Source: Gammaproteobacteria bacterium (GTDB lineage Bacteria > Pseudomonadota > Gammaproteobacteria > Competibacterales > Competibacteraceae). From it: a DNA stretch of 64,000 nucleotides. This document shows, piece after piece, positions 27,827-35,399 of this stretch (position 1 is the first letter of the stretch; each line of letters begins with the position of its first letter). The position numbers and the translations under genes were made by a program. Location: the NCBI GenBank assembly GCA_024234995.1, contig JACKNF010000002.1:186001-250000 (forward strand), read 5' to 3'. The notes under the pieces are model-generated. The model had not been told where the DNA came from, did no database searches, and saw nothing but the letters and a program-made list of their open reading frames with translations.

Positions 27827-28570
27827 ATGCCTAAGCAGGGGTTTTCTTGGCTGATAGTATTTCTGCTAGGCAGCTTGGGTTCGTTCAATGTCGTTCGTGC
27901 CCAGGCGCCTGATAGCGCACTGACGCTGGAATTGTTTCAACGTATTGAGCAGTTGGAACAGGAAGTTCGGCATATCCGTGGAGAACTGGAACTTTACCGT
28001 CATCAGGTCGAGTCACTTCAGCGGGAGCAGTCAGTAACCGATCATCGGGCGCAACCAGCCTCTGCGACGGCCGCTTCATCCAGCAGCATTGCTCCAGCAG
28101 CTGAACCGGCTGGAATTGAACAGCCGGTATCGGCTCCGCCCAGTCCGGGGAGTGAGCAAACGTCTGCTATTCAGCCAGAGCCAGCAGTTCCTGTTGCAAC
28201 GGAACAGGCAAGCTTCGATGCTGTGCTGCGTGAGTTTGGCGAAGGCCGTTATCCCCAAGCGATTAACGGCTTCCAGCAGTTTTTGCAGAAGTATCCAGCT
28301 AGCTCTCTAGCAAGCGAGGTACAATATTGGCTCGGCGAGTCTTATTATGTCACCCGGGATTATGCTGCTGCTAAGGAGAGCTTCATCGACTTGGGGCTAC
28401 GTTATCCAAACAGCGGACGGCTTCCCGATGCATTGCTGAAGCTGGGTTATATCTATGAGATACTTGGCGATATCAGCCGAGCGCAAGAGGTCCTGCAAAA
28501 GTTGTTGCAAGTCTATCCGGACACACAAGCTGCTGGTTTGGCTAGGCAGCGGTTATTACTGTTGCACTGA
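27827..28570 (+). CDS. cpoB: Cell division coordinator CpoB (YbgF)
   Basis: A protein of 247 aa: signal peptide (~1-25), trimerising coiled coil (~32-65), a Pro/Ala/Ser-rich linker, then TPR repeats (FGEGRYPQAINGFQQFLQKYP and on). CpoB links PBP1B activity to Tol constriction. It ends the tol operon, 16 bp after pal. Confidence 0.93.
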   Translation: MPKQGFSWLIVFLLGSLGSFNVVRAQAPDSALTLELFQRIEQLEQEVRHIRGELELYRHQVESLQREQSVTDHRAQPASATAASSSSIAPAAEPAGIEQPVSAPPSPGSEQTSAIQPEPAVPVATEQASFDAVLREFGEGRYPQAINGFQQFLQKYPASSLASEVQYWLGESYYVTRDYAAAKESFIDLGLRYPNSGRLPDALLKLGYIYEILGDISRAQEVLQKLLQVYPDTQAAGLARQRLLLLH

Positions 28571-28626
28571 TTCGAGTTGGGGCTTGTGATTTTAGTGAAT
28601 TGTTTGTAGCATACCCAACCCTTCTG

Positions 28627-28702
28627 GGGCCGTTAGCTCAGCCGGTAGAGCAGCAGACTTTTAATCTGTTGGTCGTTGGTTCGAATCCAACACGGCCCAC
28701 CA
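28627..28702 (+). tRNA. tRNA-Lys (anticodon TTT)
   Basis: A 76-nt cloverleaf: acceptor GGGCCGT/ACGGCCC, anticodon loop CTTTTAA, T loop TTCGAAT, encoded CCA end. It lies 56 bp after cpoB. Confidence 0.97.
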
Positions 28703-28768
28703 TCAACTCAATGAGCGACTCTGTTTCTGTTGCAACAAAGCAATCACTGGATTGCGTTAATTAGGTAC

Positions 28769-28797
28769 TTGTTTTGTCTTGCCCTCTAGCCTATAGT
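28769..28797 (+). promoter_or_regulatory. Candidate sigma-70 promoter of the cold-shock gene
   Basis: TTGTTT, 17-nt spacer, TATAGT. Transcription from about 28804 would give a ~140-nt 5' leader, as in cold-inducible csp mRNAs whose leaders act as thermosensors. Confidence 0.5.
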
Positions 28798-28945
28798 AGT
28801 AGCGCAAGGATTTAAATTTAGGTTATCTGTTCGTCTGCTGCAACCCTTCCTTATCAGTATTCGGCTCGTTAATTCCTTAATTTTAATTCTTGTGCCCGTG
28901 AGCGGTTGCTCTGTAGTTTTTTTAATCTTTTCGAGATCTAATTAC

Positions 28946-29152
28946 ATGTCAGTTGGTACTGTTAAATGGTTTAACGAAGCCAAGGGTTTTGGTTTCATCT
29001 CCCCGGATGATGGCGGTGAGGATTTATTTGCTCACTTTTCGGCCATTCAGGGGCAAGGTTTCAAAACGCTTAGGGAAAACCAGAAGGTTTCGTTTGATGT
29101 CACCACTGGACCCAAGGGTAAACAAGCAGCCAATATCCGCTCTATCGACTAA
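28946..29152 (+). CDS. Cold shock domain protein, CspA family
   Basis: A 68-aa single cold-shock domain with both RNA-binding motifs (KGFGFISP and DLFAHFSAI). The ATG at 28946 gives MSVGTVKWFNEAKGFGF; an upstream in-frame start would add an unrelated tail inside the leader. It acts as an RNA chaperone. A long untranslated leader precedes it and a strong hairpin follows. Confidence 0.95.
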   Translation: MSVGTVKWFNEAKGFGFISPDDGGEDLFAHFSAIQGQGFKTLRENQKVSFDVTTGPKGKQAANIRSID

Positions 29153-29168
29153 ACGTCCAGGATTAAGG

Positions 29169-29209
29169 CCCAAAGAAATAGCCCGGTTTTGCCGGGCTAT
29201 TTCTTTGGG
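29169..29209 (+). terminator. 18-bp perfect hairpin after the cold-shock gene
   Basis: Arms 29169-29186 and 29192-29209 pair perfectly around a TTTTG loop. No strong U-run follows on either strand, so it may terminate weakly, protect the mRNA 3' end, or serve both this gene and the converging ydcF-like gene. Confidence 0.7.
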
Positions 29210-29216
29210 TAAGAAA

Positions 29217-29233
29217 AATATCCGCTCTATCGA
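29217..29233 (+). repeat. 17-bp duplicate of the cold-shock gene 3' end
   Basis: AATATCCGCTCTATCGA here repeats 29132-29148, the codons for the ANIRSID tail. The copies lie 85 bp apart and flank the hairpin. Confidence 0.85.
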
Positions 29234-29293
29234 TCCCGCGAGACTAGCCAGTTCGTGCAGGAGAGCAAGCAGTGTTACCACGTTACGCTTAAA

Positions 29294-30073
29294 TTAGTCT
29301 TCATCGGAAGATATTAGAGGTCTTTGAACCTTGGTATAACGCACGGTGTACCACCAGCGCCCCAGCCACTCGTAGCAGCCGTAATGAATTTCGGCAATGG
29401 CGCGTACTGAAGGTAACCAGGATTGGGGATCAAGCAGGTCAGGCTGATCATTAAAGAATAGAGTTGGGGCAGGAATGACCTTCAACCCCTGTGCGGCAAA
29501 AGCCGCAACTGCTCGTGGTTGATGAGCAGCATTAGTCACCAGCAGGATTGTATTAATATGGTGTCGACGCAGAATAGCCGCGCTGTAGGTGGCATTCTCC
29601 CAGGTATTCTGGCTCTTGGTCTCGATCAGTACCGGACCAATCCCGAATTCCCGCTCTAGAATAGCCTTCATTAGCTCGGCTTCAGCAGGATAATCTTTCT
29701 TGGGACGGCCGCCGGTTGCTAAAACCGGCAGACCTGTTTGCCGCGCCAGCCGTGCGGCATAGCGCACTCGGCCCAGGGTGCGATCCTGCACGGTTGGATT
29801 GTTGCCATACTCCGGCGCATCTTCGTGGATACCTCCCCCTAGCACGACAATCGCCCCCAGTTCATGTAATGGTAAAAGGTATTCGATAATCGGTGGTTCC
29901 GATTGCAAGGAACGGCTCAATAAACCAGCCGTTACGGGAATACTGAATAGATACCCAGAGACCACACCAATGATCAGTAGAACTGATCCTGGCCGCCAGC
30001 GCCACAGGAATGCACCCAGCAAGCTGACTAGCAACGGTCCGCTTGGTGGTAGTAACAGGAGCTTGATTAGCAC
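29294..30073 (-). CDS. YdcF/ElyC family DUF218 protein
   Basis: A protein of 259 aa. Two N-terminal membrane helices (~1-50) are followed by a DUF218 domain with AIVVLGGGI, ATGG, E...S.NTWENA and LLVTNAAHQPRA motifs. ElyC, the known E. coli relative, affects peptidoglycan synthesis through the lipid carrier. This length and layout (membrane anchor plus domain) match ElyC/SanA-type proteins more than soluble YdcF. It converges on the cold-shock gene. Confidence 0.85.
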   Translation of the reverse strand: MLIKLLLLPPSGPLLVSLLGAFLWRWRPGSVLLIIGVVSGYLFSIPVTAGLLSRSLQSEPPIIEYLLPLHELGAIVVLGGGIHEDAPEYGNNPTVQDRTLGRVRYAARLARQTGLPVLATGGRPKKDYPAEAELMKAILEREFGIGPVLIETKSQNTWENATYSAAILRRHHINTILLVTNAAHQPRAVAAFAAQGLKVIPAPTLFFNDQPDLLDPQSWLPSVRAIAEIHYGCYEWLGRWWYTVRYTKVQRPLISSDED

Positions 30074-30219
30074 AGATGCAAGACCGTTAGGATGAGGCAG
30101 ATTGACGGTCTGGAACTGCGGTGACGGCAGTGTGTGATGCTTCTATACTTAATCATCATGAAATCATCATGTGGTATTCATCAGTCCGCAACAAGACTCT
30201 GATTAGGAGGACATCCCCC

Positions 30220-30480
30220 ATGCTTGGAGAAAGTCACGATCTGTTCCATGAGTTTCCCGAATTTAAGAATCGCATTGCTGAATTGAAGGCTGCTGACCCC
30301 CATTTTTCCCAGTTATACGACGAGTATCATACTGTTAATGATGAAGTGGAGCGGATTGAGTTGCAGATCGAAACACCTTCCGATTTTTACACAGAAACCC
30401 TGAAAAAGAATCGGTTACACCTCAAAGATGAGATTTACGCGATCCTAAGGGCGAAATTGCGTGCCGAAGCGCTTGTTTAA
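30220..30480 (+). CDS. DUF465 family small protein (YdcH-like)
   Basis: An 86-aa helical protein. The ATG at 30220 follows a perfect AGGAGG with 9-nt spacing, which overrides an in-frame start 99 bp upstream. The sequence HDLFHEFPEFKNRIAEL and the C-terminal KKNRLHLKDEIYAIL are the DUF465 signature. The family forms a two-helix hairpin of unknown role. Confidence 0.9.
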   Translation: MLGESHDLFHEFPEFKNRIAELKAADPHFSQLYDEYHTVNDEVERIELQIETPSDFYTETLKKNRLHLKDEIYAILRAKLRAEALV

Positions 30481-30538
30481 GCGCTACTGCTCATTTTGAA
30501 AATCCCACTGCTAGCCATCGTGCAAACAGCATAAATTG

Positions 30539-30961
30539 TCAGGGTGCTGGCGGTGGTTTTTTATAACGGCTAGTCGCGCTTGGTGTTGTTTTATTGCGAG
30601 CTGGCAGATCTGGCGCGATGTCTAGGGCAGGATCGCTTTGGATTGCAGCAGCAGTGGTTTTGGCGTGAACGCGGCGGATCTGCTCAGATTTTTGGGGGCT
30701 TGGTCCGGCAGGGGTTCTGGCCGCAGGCGGGCAGCGGGCAGCAGAAGGTTCAATCTCCAGTGTTGGATTGGAACGCGCCCGAAGCAGCCAGCCGAGGATG
30801 TAGCGCTCTACGGCATCTTGAGCAGCCGGCGGCAGATCCCGAAAGATGAACGCGCTAGCAATGAGTAATAGGGTCAGCCCGCCTACAAAGAAAACCAGTG
30901 GCTGCATAAATGCAATTGCTAGTATGGCCAGCAACATAAGGAGAGTATGCCGGATTTTCAA
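30539..30961 (-). CDS. Small membrane protein with Pro/Ala-rich tail
   Basis: A 140-aa protein of no recognised family. It starts at TTG 30961, with GGAG nine bases upstream. The first ~42 residues form two hydrophobic helices; a short amphipathic stretch (AAQDAVERYILGWLLRAR) and a basic, Pro/Ala-rich cytoplasmic or periplasmic tail follow. It is 29 bp downstream of the PP2C gene on the same strand, so a membrane partner of the phosphatase is plausible but unproven. Confidence 0.5.
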   Translation of the reverse strand: MKIRHTLLMLLAILAIAFMQPLVFFVGGLTLLLIASAFIFRDLPPAAQDAVERYILGWLLRARSNPTLEIEPSAARCPPAARTPAGPSPQKSEQIRRVHAKTTAAAIQSDPALDIAPDLPARNKTTPSATSRYKKPPPAP

Positions 30962-30990
30962 CAGGGAGATCTCCTCTATTAGATTCGAGA

Positions 30991-31998
30991 TCAGGAATCG
31001 TCAGGGGAATGCCCAGCCCGGCTGGGTTTGCGTAAGAGAATCACCGTACAGTTATCGTCAGGTTGACGCTGTTGCTGGCGAATCGTTACTGCCAGTTCGT
31101 TCAGTAAGTTGTCAAGAAGTTCTTCAAGAGGGCGATGGGGTTGCGCTAGTAGTGCTGGCCAACGCTGGATAAATATCTGTGGATACCGTAAATGCCAGAG
31201 GCCATCACTGGCCATTAGATAAACCTGATCAGATTCCAGGTTCAGAAGACGGCGATCGTTCAGCCCGCGCAGGAACAGCGGTAGATTGCCGTTGTGTAAC
31301 TCGTAAAGCTCTTCGTCAATGGTATCGGTATAAAAATTCGTTGCGCCCAGAGTGCTGCCTAGGATGAAAGCTTGGCTGATTTGAGAGCTGGTTTGGATGT
31401 GTACCTGTTGCAGCCATTGAGCGCTATCCAGCAGGCCTAGCATGGCAAGATGCGTGGCCGGCACATGATCCACTGTTAAACACTTTACGTTGCCTGGATC
31501 GATAGCGTAAATGCGCGAATCGCCTACATGGAACAGTAGCGCTGGGGAACGAGGAGGGATTTCCAGAAGAATGAGCGTACACCCGGTTTCCAGTCCAGCA
31601 GTTTGAAATTCCTGATAGAGCCGCCGATGCAGAGTATCTAGTCCATTGGATAATTGCGCCAAATCGGTAGCAGCAGACAGTTCGAGCAATCCATCAACGG
31701 TTTTTTCAGCGGCTTCCCGTCCGTGGCTATGGCCACCCATTCCATCGAGCACGGCTACTCGCCGGTGTCCGCATGGCCAGTCGGGTAATTGTAACTGGGT
31801 TTCCTTTTCATCCCAGAGAAATCGGGCACGTCCCTCACCATCGATAAGCAAATAATTATCCTGATTTTCATGGCGCCCTTGGCCGGTCGGCGAGCGCAGC
31901 GAGCGCACGGCAACTTCCAGTTGAGGGCTACGATAGCGGGATATCTTATGGGGCGTGGACCCTGCTTTCGAGGAAGGGGGGTGATGGTCAGTATGCAT
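30991..31998 (-). CDS. PP2C-type Ser/Thr protein phosphatase
   Basis: A protein of 335 aa. Metal-binding motifs are clear: QDNYL near 45, AVLDGMGGHSHG near 85, HVGDSRIYAI near 160, MASDGLWHLRYP and a late PDDNCTVILL. This is the bacterial PP2C/Stp pattern, a Mn2+/Mg2+-dependent protein phosphatase. It is divergent from the pseudokinase gene at 32193 and only 3.4 kb from an intact kinase, so it probably reverses that kinase. The ribosome binding site before 31998 is weak. Confidence 0.93.
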   Translation of the reverse strand: MHTDHHPPSSKAGSTPHKISRYRSPQLEVAVRSLRSPTGQGRHENQDNYLLIDGEGRARFLWDEKETQLQLPDWPCGHRRVAVLDGMGGHSHGREAAEKTVDGLLELSAATDLAQLSNGLDTLHRRLYQEFQTAGLETGCTLILLEIPPRSPALLFHVGDSRIYAIDPGNVKCLTVDHVPATHLAMLGLLDSAQWLQQVHIQTSSQISQAFILGSTLGATNFYTDTIDEELYELHNGNLPLFLRGLNDRRLLNLESDQVYLMASDGLWHLRYPQIFIQRWPALLAQPHRPLEELLDNLLNELAVTIRQQQRQPDDNCTVILLRKPSRAGHSPDDS

Positions 31999-32192
31999 CT
32001 GCGATCAGATCATAGTCGAAAGTAACAAGTATCAAGCCTCTAAGCCAGCAAGGCTGAAACCTCTCCGTGCTGGCGTCTCTTTAACGAATAGGCACCCCGT
32101 CATTTTATCCTTCTGCTAGACTAGATCATAATGCGCCTTACGGCTGTTAATTCAAATAAATCTTTTGGGATCATCTGATGATTTGATGGCTT

Positions 32193-34913
32193 ATGGATAT
32201 TGGAATGCGTCTTGAGGAACTTGCGCAAGCTTATGCTGCCGGTCGTTTGAATGAGAGTGAACTGGCACGTCTTCAAGGAGAGGCTTTGCGTGAAATGAAC
32301 GAGGAAGGCAATGCCCCGCGATCGTTGGTCGGCGACTTGGCCGTGAGTATCTCGCAGGAAACTCATCTGGGTGGATCTTCTGCTCCAGGATCTGCTGCTT
32401 CGGAAGTCCTTGAAATCGGGAGGGTCATTGGCCCTCCTGAACGATCAGTGCGACTCGTGCATGACCTGAGTGGCACAGGACGTATCTGGTTAGCACGTGT
32501 TGTTGCGCCATCACCGGATCATTATGGATCAACGGATGAGTTTCGGGTCATCAAGATCTTTTTGCCCGCCAGCTATGAGCCGGGGCTGCGCGATGTTGGG
32601 CGCGATGAGCGAGCTTTACGGGCCGATTTGATCGGTTTGCGTTCCTATCTTACCAAGGTTAGAGCGCGGGTAGAACTTGCTGTTAAGCTCGATCATCCTT
32701 GCATTAACCGTACGTATGGATGGCGGCAGGGTGTTGATGGATGGCCATTCGTTGAAATGGACTATGTTGATCTCCGTCAAGGTCGCACCTTGGCGCAATG
32801 GATTGACCAGGAAGGAAAAAATGGCCTGCCTTGGGAGGTCGTCTCCAAATGGATGCATCCGGTGGCATCTGCTCTGGATTACGCGCGCCACGAGTATCGA
32901 TTTGCCTGCCAGCATCTCGATACCGATACGGTATTTATTACTGATCAGGGCGCAGTCAAACTGTTGAGCTTTGGCTTGGCTACGGAAATCCGGGAGCCAC
33001 GCAGCGTCCTGTTCAGTATCAGTGGGGCAGGGCGGGAAACTGCAGGGGAGGGCGCAGTTGAATCGGTTGTAGCCGAAACGGCCTTTCGCCGTGATGTCTT
33101 CGCGCTGGCATTGCTAATCTACCACCTGTTGACTGGACATAGCGCCTATGAAGCCCAGAGCGAGTCACCGGGTGCGATGTTGCGGCCACCCGGATTGACC
33201 GATGCTGCTTGGCAAATTTTGCGGCGAGGGCTGGCGTATCCCAGTGAATTATGTCCGGTGGATGCAGGCCAGTTTATTCAGAATCTGGATGCCGCTCAGC
33301 GATCGGCGGTGGTGATACCATCAACCCGCCGTCCTTTGCCGAAATGGATTTGGGGGCTTGCAGCAGGGTTGGTCCTGGTGGTTAGCCTAGGGCTTTGGTT
33401 GCGGACACCTGTTGAACCAGAGTCCGTCATTACTCCGCCTGGACCTACGGGCACCGTGGAAATCCGGCCGGGTGATGTTTCCTCTGAGGAGGAGAGGCGG
33501 GAAGATAGACAGCCCGAGGAAGGCATATTGTTGCAGCAAGCCGAACGTGAAGCCGATTTACGGGCTTTCGAAGCCGCACAAGGAATGGATGCCATCGCTG
33601 CTTACCGGCTTTATTTGCGGCGCTGCCCGCAGTGTGGCTATGGGAAGGAAGCGCGGGCTGCTATCCAAAATTTGGAAAACCGCAAAAAGGTGGAGACCCT
33701 TAAGGCCGGTTTTGAGGTGCTGGTATCGGCGCTGGAGGAAGGACGTGAGGGGCGGAGTGACGAAGCCTTGTCCCAGTTAAATGCCTTGGCAGCGCTGGTG
33801 CCTGATGATCCCGCAGTCACTGCTGGACGGCAACGGCTAGTGCATACCTGGTCCAAATTGGCGCTAATGAGCCTCAATAAATCTGATCCGGATAAAGCCC
33901 GCCAGTGGTTGAGAAAGATTGAATCAGTGCAACCGGAACTGCCCGAACTGGTTGCGTTAAAACAGGCGCTTAAGCAGGCTGACGCAGCAGAGCGGCTTAG
34001 GCAGACCGATGCTGAATCTTTCGCCATGGCCCGGCGCATTGATACCCGCCGGGCCTACTGGGCTTACCTTGAGCGTTGCACGGCTGACTGTAAATATCGC
34101 ACGGAGGCAGAAGTAGCGCTAGCCCGGCTGGCTCCTGCCAATCCAGTGCTGCGCGATCAACTGAGCGATGGTTCGCAAGGTCCGGAGATGGTAGTGATTC
34201 CAGCCGGTGATTTTCAAATGGGATCACCATCCTCGGAACCAGGCCGTTACAGCGATGAGTCCTCCCGCCCGGTACGCATTAACAAGTCGTTTGCTATTGG
34301 CAAGTATGAGGTTATGTTTCACGAGTACGAACGATTTGCCGCAGCCAAGGGCAAGCCTTTACCCAATGATCATGGATGGGGGCGTGGCCGGCGGCCAGTC
34401 ATCAATGTGAGCTGGACAGATGCTACCGCTTACACTGAATGGCTGTCCGGGCAAACCGGTCAGCGTTATCGTCTGCCCACTGAGGCTGAGTGGGAGTATG
34501 CAGCGCGTGCGGGTACAACCAGCAGCTATTATTGGGGCGATGACCCGGATGAAGGTTGTGCCTTTGCCAATGCAGCAGATCTGGATGGTAAAAAGGTTTT
34601 TGTCGGCTGGACGGCGATGCAATGCCACGATGGCCAAGTTTATACGGCGCCTGTTGGCAGCTACCGGGACAATGATTTTGGCTTGTATGACATAGCGGGT
34701 AATGTACTGGAATGGACGTGCTCGCCTTATGATAAAGAGTCGAAGGCGCCGGTCCAGCGCTGCCAAGAACCTTTTGGAGACCAAGAAGTTGTGGTGCGAG
34801 GTGGTTCCTGGAGCGATGAGCCGCGTAATATACGTTCAGCGGATCGGCATCGCAGCCGGTTTGATTTCCAGGATTACTTCCTGGGATTCCGGCTGGTTCG
34901 AGAATTGCCTTGA
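32193..34913 (+). CDS. Pseudokinase - TM - SUMF1/FGE-fold fusion protein
   Basis: A protein of 906 aa. Residues ~75-330 have a protein-kinase fold but lack catalytic residues: VIKIF keeps the lysine (Lys121), HRDLKxxN reads HLDTDT (Asp243), and DFG is SFG (Ser259). A membrane helix follows (WIWGLAAGLVLVVSLGLWL, ~389-407), then a periplasmic helical section (~430-645). The C-terminal SUMF1 domain (~660-905) has PEMVVIPAGDFQMGS, RLPTEAEWEYAARAG and VRGGSW. The cysteine pair of true formylglycine-generating enzymes is absent, so it is more likely a binding or structural domain. It is divergent from the PP2C gene and upstream of a catalytically intact homologue. Confidence 0.85.
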   Translation: MDIGMRLEELAQAYAAGRLNESELARLQGEALREMNEEGNAPRSLVGDLAVSISQETHLGGSSAPGSAASEVLEIGRVIGPPERSVRLVHDLSGTGRIWLARVVAPSPDHYGSTDEFRVIKIFLPASYEPGLRDVGRDERALRADLIGLRSYLTKVRARVELAVKLDHPCINRTYGWRQGVDGWPFVEMDYVDLRQGRTLAQWIDQEGKNGLPWEVVSKWMHPVASALDYARHEYRFACQHLDTDTVFITDQGAVKLLSFGLATEIREPRSVLFSISGAGRETAGEGAVESVVAETAFRRDVFALALLIYHLLTGHSAYEAQSESPGAMLRPPGLTDAAWQILRRGLAYPSELCPVDAGQFIQNLDAAQRSAVVIPSTRRPLPKWIWGLAAGLVLVVSLGLWLRTPVEPESVITPPGPTGTVEIRPGDVSSEEERREDRQPEEGILLQQAEREADLRAFEAAQGMDAIAAYRLYLRRCPQCGYGKEARAAIQNLENRKKVETLKAGFEVLVSALEEGREGRSDEALSQLNALAALVPDDPAVTAGRQRLVHTWSKLALMSLNKSDPDKARQWLRKIESVQPELPELVALKQALKQADAAERLRQTDAESFAMARRIDTRRAYWAYLERCTADCKYRTEAEVALARLAPANPVLRDQLSDGSQGPEMVVIPAGDFQMGSPSSEPGRYSDESSRPVRINKSFAIGKYEVMFHEYERFAAAKGKPLPNDHGWGRGRRPVINVSWTDATAYTEWLSGQTGQRYRLPTEAEWEYAARAGTTSSYYWGDDPDEGCAFANAADLDGKKVFVGWTAMQCHDGQVYTAPVGSYRDNDFGLYDIAGNVLEWTCSPYDKESKAPVQRCQEPFGDQEVVVRGGSWSDEPRNIRSADRHRSRFDFQDYFLGFRLVRELP

Positions 34914-35399
34914 GCAGATAGATTTTGAGAGCAGATGGTTCTGAATGGAAAATCGTATGTTATGGATCTGGTGGGTAGCCTTTTGGCAAGGCATCGAGGG
35001 ATTCGGTGAAGTCGTTTTTGAGTCGGTGAACCAACCCAACCGATTTATCGAGGAATTGGATTGCCTGGCTGTCCAATTTAGCCGCCTTATTTATAGCGGG
35101 ACTGTCTAGCGCGGCACTTACCGTTGAATGAGGAGAGAGGCTCATCAAGCCATCGAGCATTTGGTGGTGATAGGTGTCGATTTTGACAACTGCGAGTTTA
35201 TGGCAATTCAGTTACCCAGGTGAAATCCTCTGGAATATGAATCTAGTGTGCCTTTGCAGCAGGGACAGGTAGAATCGTTTGAATGAGAGCACCGATCTAA
35301 ATGAACTCATCTGTTTTAGTTTAGGAGTATTGAAGGGGCGATCCCCCGGTACGGCCGGCGATGCCCCATGATGCCCGCCGATGCCATGATTAGAAAACC
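34914..35399 (+). other. Intergenic region between the two SUMF1 kinase genes
   Basis: 486 bp with no convincing gene. A 66-codon minus-strand frame (34960-35160) shows no known motif. Near 35355-35395 the element GATGCC/GATGCCC recurs four times just upstream of the kinase start. A short degenerate repeat or leader structure is possible. Confidence 0.4.

Noticed and set aside
34960..35160. 66-codon minus-strand frame between the kinase genes
   Set aside because: No motif, no ribosome binding site noted, and no support from neighbours.
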